This document shows positions 21,141 through 29,442 of a stretch of 64,000 nt of DNA, one piece after another. Origin of the DNA: CAVYWD01 sp963772225. Its GTDB lineage: Bacteria > Myxococcota > Myxococcia > Myxococcales > UBA5297. The stretch lies in contig CAVYWD010000011.1 in NCBI GenBank assembly GCA_963772225.1, forward strand, positions 1,302,001 to 1,366,000. Reading direction: 5' to 3'. The notes beneath the pieces were generated by a model that saw only the letters and a program-made list of their open reading frames with translations, searched no databases and had not been told where the DNA came from. The position numbers were made by a program, and so were the translations under genes. Within the stretch, counting starts at the first letter, position 1. Each line of letters opens with the position of its first letter.

Positions 21141-23592
21141 GCTGTCGCACCGCGTGGTCAGCGTCAATCCACTGCGCAAGCGAGAATGGGCCGAGGGCCC
21201 GGCCCAAGGATTCTTGTACGACGCTGTACACCGCGTTAGGGCGCCGCGAGTCTGGCGAGGCGACGAACCCTCCGAAGTCGCCAGCCTCCTGCGGAGGGAG
21301 GGCTTCGAGCTGTCGATGGGCTGTCCGTTGGACGTAGGAGGATTCCGCGTCGGCGCCATGCTCGCTCTCGGGTTGCCCGACGAGAGGCATATCGCGGCCG
21401 TGCTCAGCTTGCTCAGCAACCTCTCGACGACCGTGGCATTGGTGTTTCGCAACGCAGTTCTCTATGAGAGCCAAGAGCAGCTGGTCCAGGAACGCACCGC
21501 GGAGCTTCGAGACAAGAACGCCAAGCTGGCCCTGGAGCTGGCTGCGCGCAAGAAATCCGAGGAAGCGCTGCACCGTTCGAATCGCGAGCTGCGCGCCATC
21601 AGCCTGTGCAACCAGGTCTTGATGCGCGCAGCGGACGAGACGGACCTCCTCCAGGATATTTGCCGCATCGTCTGCGACGAGGCCGGCTACCGTTTGGCCT
21701 GCGTCGGGTATGGCGAGCAGGGCGACCCCAAGACCCTGCATCCGGTTGCTTGGGGTGGGCTTGGGGGCCGCAAGGATGCGGACGGCAGGCTCGCTCCGGC
21801 GGAGAATGAGGTGCTTGGGCAGAGACTCTGGGAGAGGGTCGCCCGAAGCGGCGAGACACTTTGTATCCAAGACTTCGCAACCGATCCGCAGATGGCCCCG
21901 TGGCAGGAGGTCGCCCTGCGACACGGCTGTCGCTCCGGCATTGGCATCCCTCTCAAGGACGAGAACGCCAGCGTCTTTGGGGTCTTCCTCGTCTACTCGT
22001 CGGAGGCAAACGCGATCTCGCCCGATGAAGTCCGGCTCATGCAGGAGCTGGCCGGAGATCTTACGTTTGGCATTGGGGTCCTGCGCGCCCGAATCGAGCG
22101 GAAGCGCGCCGAGCAGAGCGTCGCGCTTCTCAGCTTTGCTCTGAACAACGTGCGGGAAGCTGCCTTCCTGATCGACGAAGAAGCGCGGTTTCGCTACGTC
22201 AACGAAGAGTCCTGCCGCATCCTCGGATACAGCCGCGATGAGCTCCTGGGCCTGCACGTCTCGGATATCGACACCGGGTTTCCACTGGAGCGGTGGGAGA
22301 GCCATTGGCTCGACCTCAAAGCGAACGGTTCCATTGCTCTCGAGAGCCAGCACAGGGCAAAAGACGGCCGCCTGCTTCCGGTGGAGGTCAGCGCCAACTA
22401 CTTCGAATTCGACGGCCGGGGCTATAACTTGGCGCTGGCGCGCGACATTACCGAGCGCAGGCAGATCGAGAAAGAGCGAGAGCGGCTGCTGGAAAGCGTC
22501 CAGGAGGAGAGGAGCCGACTGCGCGTGATCCTGGACACGGCCCCTGTCGGCATTAGCCTCTACCTGGCACCTCACGGTCGCCTGAGTCTCCTGAACAAGG
22601 CTGCTGAAACCATCCTCGGTCGACCCGCGAGCGCGCCGGAGATCGGAATTGCCGAGCGAGGCTTTTTCGAGGCCATCCGCTTCCCCAGCGGGGAGCTCTT
22701 CCCGCCGAGCGAGCAGCCTCTCAGCCGCGCCTTGCGCGGAGAAACGGTCACCGGAGTCGGGTCCCTCCTACGCCAGCCGTCGGGCCGTGAGATGCACATC
22801 CTGGAGAACTCCGCCCCATTGCGCAATGCCCAGGGGCGCGTCGTAGGCGCGGTCCTCGGGTTCCAGGACGTCACGCCGATCCGAGAACAAGAGCGGCTGC
22901 GCGAGGAGTTCATCGCCTCCGCCGCCCACGAGCTCAAGACCCCGGTCGCGACGATCAGGGGCTACGCAGAGCTGCTGCACCGCTGGACGCCGGAGGAGCG
23001 CGTCGCGCACGAGGCACGCGCCATCGAGGCGATCTACGCTCAGACCCATCGGATCGCTCGCCGCGTTCAGGAGATGCTGGAGGTGGTCCGCTTCCAGAGG
23101 GCCCGGGAAGCGCTGCTCCCGAGGCGCTTCGACTTGGGTGAGCTTGCGTCGCAGGTGGTGGAACGGGAGCAGGCCCTCACCCCGCTCCACAGAGTGTCTC
23201 TCCGGCGCGAGGGACCGGCGCCCGTGAAGGCAGACCGCGAGCGGCTCGAAGAAGTGCTGGCCGGGCTGTTGACCAATGCCGTCGAGTTCTCGCCGCAAGG
23301 AGGGGATGTCGGGGCGCGGGTGTGGACGCGAGGGGGAGAGGTCTTTTTCTCGGTGTGCGACCAGGGGGTGGGCATTGCCAAGCAACGTCAGGCCCATGTC
23401 TTTGAGCCGTTCTACGAAGCCGCCCCGTCGGGTGCTCCTGGTTATCGCAGGAACGTCGCTCTGAGCCTCTACTTGAGCAAACTGGTGGTCGAGCGCCACG
23501 AGGGGCACATCTGGCTGGAGAGCGAGGAAGGAAAAGGGTCGACCTTCTATTTCTCGCTGCCTTCGGCCATGGGAAGCGACGACGGCCCGTGA
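20959..23592 (+). CDS. Soluble multi-GAF/PAS sensor histidine kinase
   Basis: An 877-residue kinase without membrane segments. The start ATG 20959 lacks a clear ribosome site. Order: N-terminal GAF-like domain (about 15-165, EEIRELTGARCVLFIQC), coiled coil, second GAF (about 225-375, LCNQVLMRAADETDLLQDI), PAS (about 395-505 with DITERRQIEKE), second PAS (about 515-640), HisKA (ASAAHELKTPVATIRGY, His near 656) and HATPase (GLLTNAVEFS, DQGVGIAKQ, VALSLYLSKLVVERHEG). The ATPase domain is recognisable but its G2 box is unusual (RRNVALSLYLS instead of GTGLGLYIS), so activity may be altered. It follows a decayed B12/UroD pair, and its N-terminal GAF is of the kind I associate with corrinoid methyltransferase neighbourhoods, which is inference. 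Confidence 0.85.
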   Translation: MKFDATDKSPAFAGATLDILSNVLSRAADPGDVGAYLTEEIRELTGARCVLFIQCQSTSCELSHRVVSVNPLRKREWAEGPAQGFLYDAVHRVRAPRVWRGDEPSEVASLLRREGFELSMGCPLDVGGFRVGAMLALGLPDERHIAAVLSLLSNLSTTVALVFRNAVLYESQEQLVQERTAELRDKNAKLALELAARKKSEEALHRSNRELRAISLCNQVLMRAADETDLLQDICRIVCDEAGYRLACVGYGEQGDPKTLHPVAWGGLGGRKDADGRLAPAENEVLGQRLWERVARSGETLCIQDFATDPQMAPWQEVALRHGCRSGIGIPLKDENASVFGVFLVYSSEANAISPDEVRLMQELAGDLTFGIGVLRARIERKRAEQSVALLSFALNNVREAAFLIDEEARFRYVNEESCRILGYSRDELLGLHVSDIDTGFPLERWESHWLDLKANGSIALESQHRAKDGRLLPVEVSANYFEFDGRGYNLALARDITERRQIEKERERLLESVQEERSRLRVILDTAPVGISLYLAPHGRLSLLNKAAETILGRPASAPEIGIAERGFFEAIRFPSGELFPPSEQPLSRALRGETVTGVGSLLRQPSGREMHILENSAPLRNAQGRVVGAVLGFQDVTPIREQERLREEFIASAAHELKTPVATIRGYAELLHRWTPEERVAHEARAIEAIYAQTHRIARRVQEMLEVVRFQRAREALLPRRFDLGELASQVVEREQALTPLHRVSLRREGPAPVKADRERLEEVLAGLLTNAVEFSPQGGDVGARVWTRGGEVFFSVCDQGVGIAKQRQAHVFEPFYEAAPSGAPGYRRNVALSLYLSKLVVERHEGHIWLESEEGKGSTFYFSLPSAMGSDDGP

Positions 23593-23902
23593 GAGCGGCG
23601 AGCGGCGAGCGGCTCGAGGATCGGCCGCGGCCTGCTCGCCGGGACCACCGCCTGGAGACAAGAGTCCCCCCGCACGCGCCCGGGCGCGGACCGCATCGAA
23701 GGGCCCAACGTCGCGCGGGTTCACCAGCATTGCTCGGTCGCTCGATCGAGGGGTCGAAGGCCAAGGTCAAACGCCTTCTTGCAGGCCTACAACCGCCGCG
23801 CGAAGCTCTATCCGGGCCCGCGCCGCGCTGAACGACTTGCCCCCTGACCGTTCGAGGGTCGCCGGCCCGCATCTCGATTTCGAGAAGCCAAAGGAAGGGC
23901 CC
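23593..23902. other. Intergenic region before rarA
   Basis: These 310 bases carry no supported gene and no obvious hairpin or promoter. They presumably hold the kinase terminator and the rarA promoter. Confidence 0.4.
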
Positions 23903-25249
23903 GTGAGCGATTTCTTCGCCCACGCCGCCGAGAAGGACCTGTCGAACGCGCCGCTGCCCGAGCGGGTCCGGCCGCGCTCGCTCGCCGAGGTGGTGGGCCA
24001 GGAGCACCTCCTGGGCGAGGGCAAGCTCCTCCGGCGCGCCATCGAGGAGGACCGGGTCCCGTCCATCCTGTTCTGGGGGCCACCCGGCACCGGGAAGACC
24101 ACCCTGGGGCGGGTCATCGCCGAGACGACCGGCGCCCGCTTCGAGGCGCTGTCGGCGGTGCTCTCGGGGGTCAAGGACATCCGCGAGGTGGTGGAGAGGG
24201 CCAAGGAGCGGTGGACCGCGCGCCGCCAGCGCACCATCCTCTTCGTCGACGAGATCCACCGGTTCAACAAGGCGCAGCAGGACGCGCTTTTGCCGCACGT
24301 CGAGCGCGGGACCGTCACGCTCATCGGCGCCACCACCGAGAACCCGTCGTTCGAGGTCAACTCGGCGCTCCTGTCGCGCTGCCGGGTGCTCACCCTGCGT
24401 CCGCTCGGCGAAGAGGAGATCACCCAGGTGGTCGAGCGCGCGGCGGCCGACCCTCGCGGGCTCGCCGGCAAGGTGAAGCTCTCGGGCGACGCCCTCCAGC
24501 ACCTGGCGCGGGCGGCCTTCGGCGACGCGCGGCGCGCGCTGTCCGCGCTGGAGGTCGCCGCGGCCAGCGCCGGCCCAGGCGGGGCGGTGGAGGTGAGCCA
24601 CGTCGAGGAGGCGCTCCAGGCCAAGACGCTGCTCTACGACAAGGCGGGCGAGGAGCATTACAACGTCATCAGCGCCTTCATCAAATCGATGCGCGGGTCC
24701 GACCCCGACGCGGCGGTCTATTACATGGTCCGCATGCTCGAGGCCGGCGAGGACCCCATCTTCATCCTGCGCCGGATGGTCATCTTCTCGGCCGAGGACG
24801 TGGGCAACGCCGACCCTCGCGCCCTCCAGATCTCGGTGGACGCGCTGAAGGCGGTGGAGCTGGTGGGGCTGCCCGAGGGCGTGCTGCCCATGAGCATGGC
24901 GGCGACCTACCTGGCCTTGGCGCCCAAGTCGAACGCCGCGCTGAAAGCCTACGCGGCGGCGCGCAAGGACGTGACGGAGAAGGGGCCGCTGCCCGTCCCG
25001 CTGCACATCCGAAACGCGCCGACCCCCTTGATGAAGAAGATGGGCTACGGGGCCGGCTACAAATACCCGCACAATTTCGAAGGCCATTACGTGCCCGAGG
25101 AATACCTCCCCGAGGCGCTGCGCGGGGCGCGCTATTACGAGCCCTCCGAAGCCGGCGACGAGAAGCAGCTCAAAGCCCGGCTGGATGAAATCAAATCGCT
25201 GCGCGAGCGCGCCCGCGCGGCGCCGGCCCCGAAGGACGAGGAATCATGA
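23903..25249 (+). CDS. rarA: Replication-associated recombination protein A (AAA+ ATPase)
   Basis: A 448-residue AAA+ ATPase of the RarA/MgsA/WRNIP1 family, acting at stalled replication forks. The start GTG 23903 has AAGGAAG just upstream; a longer frame from TTG 23837 is less likely. Motifs: PLPERVRPRSLAEVVGQEHL at the N-terminus, Walker A FWGPPGTGKTTL, Walker B LFVDEIHRFNKAQQDALLP, sensor 1 LIGATTENPSFEVN and the Arg finger region LLSRCRV. The C-terminal tetramerisation part is complete (YKYPHNFEGHYVPEEYLP). The last four bases overlap the start of a small membrane protein gene. Confidence 0.95.
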   Translation: MSDFFAHAAEKDLSNAPLPERVRPRSLAEVVGQEHLLGEGKLLRRAIEEDRVPSILFWGPPGTGKTTLGRVIAETTGARFEALSAVLSGVKDIREVVERAKERWTARRQRTILFVDEIHRFNKAQQDALLPHVERGTVTLIGATTENPSFEVNSALLSRCRVLTLRPLGEEEITQVVERAAADPRGLAGKVKLSGDALQHLARAAFGDARRALSALEVAAASAGPGGAVEVSHVEEALQAKTLLYDKAGEEHYNVISAFIKSMRGSDPDAAVYYMVRMLEAGEDPIFILRRMVIFSAEDVGNADPRALQISVDALKAVELVGLPEGVLPMSMAATYLALAPKSNAALKAYAAARKDVTEKGPLPVPLHIRNAPTPLMKKMGYGAGYKYPHNFEGHYVPEEYLPEALRGARYYEPSEAGDEKQLKARLDEIKSLRERARAAPAPKDEES

Positions 25250-25464
25250 GCAAGAAAGAGAAGCGGCGAAACCCCCGGCACGATCCGTCGGGCGAAGGCG
25301 GGGGCCGCGGCGGCGTGATGCGGTCCATGCGCGGCGGCTTCAAAGGAATGGTCGGCCAGGGCGGGCGCAAGGCGCGCACGCCGGCTCAAAAGACCTGGGA
25401 CGTGCTGTTCTGGGTGCTGATCCTCGCGCTCATCGGGTTGTTCGCCTATCGCCGTTTCCGGTAG
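25246..25464 (+). CDS. Small basic single-pass membrane protein
   Basis: A 72-residue protein of unknown function. Its ATG overlaps the rarA stop (ATGA), indicating coupled translation. The N-terminal 48 residues are Gly/Arg/Lys-rich and the C-terminus is one membrane helix (VLFWVLILALIGLFAY, about residues 53-68) ending in a short basic tail. I do not recognise a family. Confidence 0.65.
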   Translation: MSKKEKRRNPRHDPSGEGGGRGGVMRSMRGGFKGMVGQGGRKARTPAQKTWDVLFWVLILALIGLFAYRRFR

Positions 25465-25490
25465 GTCTGCCCGACGTCTGCCCGACCCAA

Positions 25491-27740
25491 CTAGAGCGCC
25501 GCGACCTGCTCCGGCGTCAGCGCTCCCCCATAGATGCGGAAGTCGTCGATCGACCCCTCGAAATACGGGTCGGCCGCATATTGCGAGCGGCCGATCCAGT
25601 CGTGGCTCGTAGGCCCGAGCTGGAAAGGCGCCAACTCCAAGTCCGTGTTCTGCCCCACCGCCGCCCCGTCGACGTACAGAGTGCCCACCTTGCCCGCCAA
25701 CGTCACCGCGACGTGCACCCAGCGGCCGGTCGGCAGCGGCCCCGCCGCCTTGATGGACTGCTCGCCCACGCCCAGGTTCTTCGTCATGGAGAACCGGGCG
25801 ATGCCGGAGCCGTCGCGCGGCATCAGCATCATGTATTGGCCGGTGCCCGCGCCGAAGTCGAAGACGCGCGCGTTGTTGGACGAGGCGCTCCAGTAGACCC
25901 AGGCCGCGACGGTGAAGTCCGCGACGTCGAGCATGAGGTCGTTCGGCAGGTCGACGAAGCCCGACAGACCGTCCAGGGCGACGGCCCCTCCCGACTTCCC
26001 GTCCCCCCAGGTCGCGCCGCCCACCAGGGTCCCTGCGAGGCCGTTGCCGCTCGCATCGGAAGCGCTCGCCCCGGAGGAGGCGTCGAATGCCCAGCGCGCG
26101 AGCAGCTGCCCCGCGGTGAAAGCCTTCGCCTCGTTGGAGGCCGCCGTCTCGCCCTCCGGCGTCGTCGCCGTCACGACGTAATACGCCACCGCGGAAGCCG
26201 GCGCCGCATCGGTGAAGGCCCGCGGGTCGGTGATGCCGCTCGCCAGGGTCTCGTAGGGCCCGCCCGGGGTCGCGCTCCGCTTGACGGCATAGGAGGTCGC
26301 GCCCGCGGTGCCCCACCACGAGAGCGCGACTCGCCCCTCGCTCACCCGCGCCGTCAGGCCGCTCGGCGGCGCGCCCCGCGCGATGGGCTCCCTCGAGCTG
26401 GTCAGCGTGCCGTAGCCGAGCTGGTCGTATCCCCCGCTGTTGGGCCCGTAGTCCCCGCCGCCGCCTTCGGGAGCCGTCAGCTCCATGAACTTCTGCACGT
26501 AGGGAGCCGACAGCCCCTTTCGATTGACATAATGGTGGAAGACCAGGGCCCACTGGGGGCGCACGAACCCTTGAGAGCCCATGGCGAAACCCGTGTCGAC
26601 GACGGAGCCGTTGGTGTACGTGGCGAACGGCACGGAGAAGAAGGTCGTGCCGGTCTCGATCAGGTTTCCCTTCGCCACGTACTCGGCCGCGGCCAGGACG
26701 CGATTGTTGTCATATCCATAGAGGTCGACCCCTTGGTTCCAAGCCATCTCGCAGAGCGTGGTCAGCAGCGAGATGCTGAGCGTGTTGTGCCCTTGGTCGC
26801 GCCCCGATTCCTGCGTCTGCCCGAGGTACCCCGGGTGCATGTAATAGACCGTCATCGGGAGGGCGCCGTTGCCGAGCCCTTCCTTGAAATACTGGATGAC
26901 GGCATCGAATATCGCCCGGTCGTCGCAGAGCACGCCGATGGCGAGGGCGGCCGCCATGGCCGACAGATCCCAGCTGGAATAGACCAGCACGCTCGAAGTC
27001 GTCGTGAAGGTCCCGCTGAGCATGGGGTAGAAGACGCTCAGCATCATAGCTTGAAAGCGCGAAAAGTCGGCGGGCGCCCAGCCGGAGTAGGTCCGCATGA
27101 TCTCGGCGGCGTTGGCGATCTGATATCCCTGGATGCCCGCCACCAGGAAGCCGTCGTAGTGGCCGTCGCTCCAGGTGATCGCCGTCAGCGTCGACGACCA
27201 GGCGTTCAAGATCTCCACGGCCTTGTCCGCGTAGGCCTTTTCGCCCGACACCTTCCAGCGCAGCGCGCAGGCGTACGCGGCCGCGACGTCGTCGGCGAAC
27301 GTCATGGAGTTGTCGGGGTTCGTGCCGTCGTTGCGGTGGATTTCCGCCAGCGGGTGCGGCGTCCAGCTCAGGCTTGCGTGGCTGTTGGCAATCAGCCGAT
27401 TCCAGCCGTCGATCCACGGCGACTCCTGGGCAGCCACCTTCTCGGCCATGCGCGCAAAGTCCGCCTGCGTGTGCAGCAGACCCGGGTGCACGAACGCGTC
27501 GCTCGCCCCGGCCGCGTCGCCCGCATCGGAGGAACTTTCCGAGGCGTCGCTCGCCGCCGCCTCGCTCGCGTCCGCGCCGGCGCCAATCCCCTGGGCATCG
27601 GCATCGGCGGCGGCACTGCCGTCCGCCGCCGCGATGCTCCCGTCGGACTGCCCGAGCTCCCTCCTCGAACCGGCGACACCGGAGCAGGCGAGCCCCGAGA
27701 GGACGACTGTCATGAACGCCGTTGCCTTCACCGTCTTCAT
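25491..27740 (-). CDS. Secreted alginate-lyase-family lipoprotein with LamG domain
   Basis: A 749-residue surface or secreted polysaccharide-active protein. ATG 27740 has AGGAGA about ten bases upstream. A lipoprotein signal (VVLSGLAC, Cys19) is followed by an Asp/Ser/Ala-rich linker to about residue 80. Residues about 85-440 resemble the alpha-helical alginate-lyase fold (FVHPGLLHTQADFARM, WSDGHYDGFLVAGIQGYQIA, HNTLSISLLTTLCEMAWNQG). Then comes a fibronectin-III-like segment (PPSGLTARVSEGRVALSWWG) and a C-terminal LamG/concanavalin domain (LLARWAFDASSG to GSIDDFRIYGGALTPEQ). The likely role is breakdown of polyuronate or related glycans; the real substrate is unknown. It is convergent with the small membrane gene, 26 bases apart. 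Confidence 0.85.
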   Translation of the reverse strand: MKTVKATAFMTVVLSGLACSGVAGSRRELGQSDGSIAAADGSAAADADAQGIGAGADASEAAASDASESSSDAGDAAGASDAFVHPGLLHTQADFARMAEKVAAQESPWIDGWNRLIANSHASLSWTPHPLAEIHRNDGTNPDNSMTFADDVAAAYACALRWKVSGEKAYADKAVEILNAWSSTLTAITWSDGHYDGFLVAGIQGYQIANAAEIMRTYSGWAPADFSRFQAMMLSVFYPMLSGTFTTTSSVLVYSSWDLSAMAAALAIGVLCDDRAIFDAVIQYFKEGLGNGALPMTVYYMHPGYLGQTQESGRDQGHNTLSISLLTTLCEMAWNQGVDLYGYDNNRVLAAAEYVAKGNLIETGTTFFSVPFATYTNGSVVDTGFAMGSQGFVRPQWALVFHHYVNRKGLSAPYVQKFMELTAPEGGGGDYGPNSGGYDQLGYGTLTSSREPIARGAPPSGLTARVSEGRVALSWWGTAGATSYAVKRSATPGGPYETLASGITDPRAFTDAAPASAVAYYVVTATTPEGETAASNEAKAFTAGQLLARWAFDASSGASASDASGNGLAGTLVGGATWGDGKSGGAVALDGLSGFVDLPNDLMLDVADFTVAAWVYWSASSNNARVFDFGAGTGQYMMLMPRDGSGIARFSMTKNLGVGEQSIKAAGPLPTGRWVHVAVTLAGKVGTLYVDGAAVGQNTDLELAPFQLGPTSHDWIGRSQYAADPYFEGSIDDFRIYGGALTPEQVAAL

Positions 27741-27959
27741 CGCTTCGCGCGTCTCCTGAGCGCCCAACCCAAACCGCCTTTCCCCTCAGCTTGGCTTACC
27801 AGGCGGCCCCAATCACTCTCCATCCAAAACGCTTTCCCCGCGAGGAGCCCGCGCGACGGCTCGCACATCAACGCGCTGGCCGCCCACAGGCCGTCGACCG
27901 CGGGTCGACCGCGGCGCCGGCAGGCTCGGGGCGCGCGGGATGCGCTATTGTCGCTGGCC

Positions 27960-28859
27960 ATGCCCCCGCTCGCGATGACCAGGCCGGACCGTCTGCGCCC
28001 CGGCGACGAAGTGTCCATCGCGGCGCCTTCGGGCCCGTTCGATCGGCAGGCCTTCGAGCGCGGCCTCGCGCTCCTGTCCAAGCGCTATCGGCCGGTCTTC
28101 GGCGACGGCCTCTTCGCCAAGGAGCGCTACCTCGCGGGCAGCGACGAGCGTCGGCTCGCCGAGCTGCAGGGCGCGCTCGAGAGCGGCACGGCGCGCGCCG
28201 TCTTCTTCGCCCGCGGCGGCTACGGCGCCATGCGCCTGCTCGAGGGCCTGCGCCTCCCGGCGCGCCCCAAGCCCCTCGTCGGCTTCTCGGATGCGACCGC
28301 GCTCCACGCGGCGGCGCAGCGCGCGGGCTTTGTCAGCGTCCATGGCCCGGTAGTGACGCAGCTCGGAGCCCTGGGAGAAGCCGTCGCCGACGAGCTCTTT
28401 CGCCTCCTCGAAGATCCCTCGCCGCCGCCGGCCCTCCAGGGCGAGCCGTGCGTCGACGGGCTGGCCGAAGGGCTCGTCGTCGGCGGAAACCTCGCGGTGC
28501 TGACGCGGCTCTTGGGCACGCCCTTCTTCCCGCCGGCCCAGGGCGCCATTCTCCTGCTCGAGGACGTGGGCGAGCGCCCGTACCGGCTGGACCGCATGTG
28601 GCAGCACCTGAAGCTCGCCGGCGTCTTCCGGCAGGTCCGCGGCATCGCGCTCGGGACCTTCACCGGCTGCGACGAGCCGGACGGCGCCTTCACGGCCCGT
28701 GACATCGTCCGCGAGCTCGCCGCGTCGGCCGGTCTGCCCTGCGCCATGGAGCTGCCCGTCGGGCACGGGAAGGTGAATCGGCCCATCCCCCTCGGCGCAC
28801 GGGCCGTCCTCGACGGCGGCGCGGGCGAGCTGCGGTTCCTAGAGGGAGCGGTGCGGTGA
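27960..28859 (+). CDS. LD-carboxypeptidase, S66 family
   Basis: A 299-residue cytoplasmic peptidase (LdcA/MccF family) that removes the terminal D-Ala from murein tetrapeptides during cell-wall recycling. The start is ATG 27960; ATG 27975 is an alternative. The N-terminus has the family RPGDEVSIAAPSGPFD. RGGYGAMRLL precedes the nucleophile Ser motif GFSDATAL, and the Glu and His of the triad are in LLEDVGERPYRLDRMWQHL and PVGHGKVNRPIPLG. An mpl gene and a serine hydrolase lie 8 kb downstream past an accessory insertion, so the three probably once formed a recycling cluster. Part of this gene (28448-28669) is duplicated at 32254-32475. Confidence 0.92.
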   Translation: MPPLAMTRPDRLRPGDEVSIAAPSGPFDRQAFERGLALLSKRYRPVFGDGLFAKERYLAGSDERRLAELQGALESGTARAVFFARGGYGAMRLLEGLRLPARPKPLVGFSDATALHAAAQRAGFVSVHGPVVTQLGALGEAVADELFRLLEDPSPPPALQGEPCVDGLAEGLVVGGNLAVLTRLLGTPFFPPAQGAILLLEDVGERPYRLDRMWQHLKLAGVFRQVRGIALGTFTGCDEPDGAFTARDIVRELAASAGLPCAMELPVGHGKVNRPIPLGARAVLDGGAGELRFLEGAVR

Positions 28860-28983
28860 GTGGCCCCAACGCACGTGGATCCGAATCGGCTTGAACGCCT
28901 GGGCTCCCTCAGGGGCGAGCTTTCGGGTACCTTGTCTCTCGCTTCGCCACGAACAGCTGGAGCGGGCGCACGGGTAACGAGCG

Positions 28984-29442
28984 ATGAAACGGCATGTTGA
29001 GCTCTCGGTCAAACAGCTGGACAAGGTGTCTGCCGCCCTTCGCCACGCACGGGACGCAGAGCACTTGCTCCAGGAAGGCCCGTCTCGGTCAATTGACCAG
29101 GCGTTTCACCTCGCAGGATTCGGCCCAGAGTGCATACGAAAGGCGCTCCTTGACGACAGCGTCTTCGACACCATCTTGGGCCACCGGCTCGACCTCGGAA
29201 TGGAGAGCACGCTGGAGACGATCCTCGCCCTCGACCCCGCTGCTCGCCGCTATGCTCCGCGCCACTGGAGCGCCCGCTGGCCAGCGCTTGGGACCTGGAC
29301 CGAACAGGCTCGATACGAGCCAACTGGCAAGCGCGCTCCAGCCGAAGTCGGCGCTCTGGTCCTTCAATCAGCCGAGATAGTCCGAGAAACGCTCGCGGCA
29401 CTTTGGGCCGACGGGCGCCTCCCCCCGAGGTTCTTATGGTGA
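28984..29442 (+). CDS. Small HEPN-like protein, first gene of a three-gene island operon
   Basis: A 152-residue, mostly helical protein that I cannot assign firmly. The pattern SVKQLDKVSAALRHARDAEH, then QAFHLAGFGPECIRKALL, then ALDPAARRYAPRHW resembles HEPN-type helical bundles. It contains Rx4H (RYAPRH, about residues 89-94) and Rx6H (RHARDAEH), the spacing of HEPN ribonuclease sites. Nuclease activity is a hypothesis only. Base composition is visibly less GC-rich than the flanking genes. Its stop overlaps the start of the next gene, and the operon continues with two ATPases, so it may be the effector or adaptor of that unit. Confidence 0.7.
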   Translation: MKRHVELSVKQLDKVSAALRHARDAEHLLQEGPSRSIDQAFHLAGFGPECIRKALLDDSVFDTILGHRLDLGMESTLETILALDPAARRYAPRHWSARWPALGTWTEQARYEPTGKRAPAEVGALVLQSAEIVRETLAALWADGRLPPRFLW

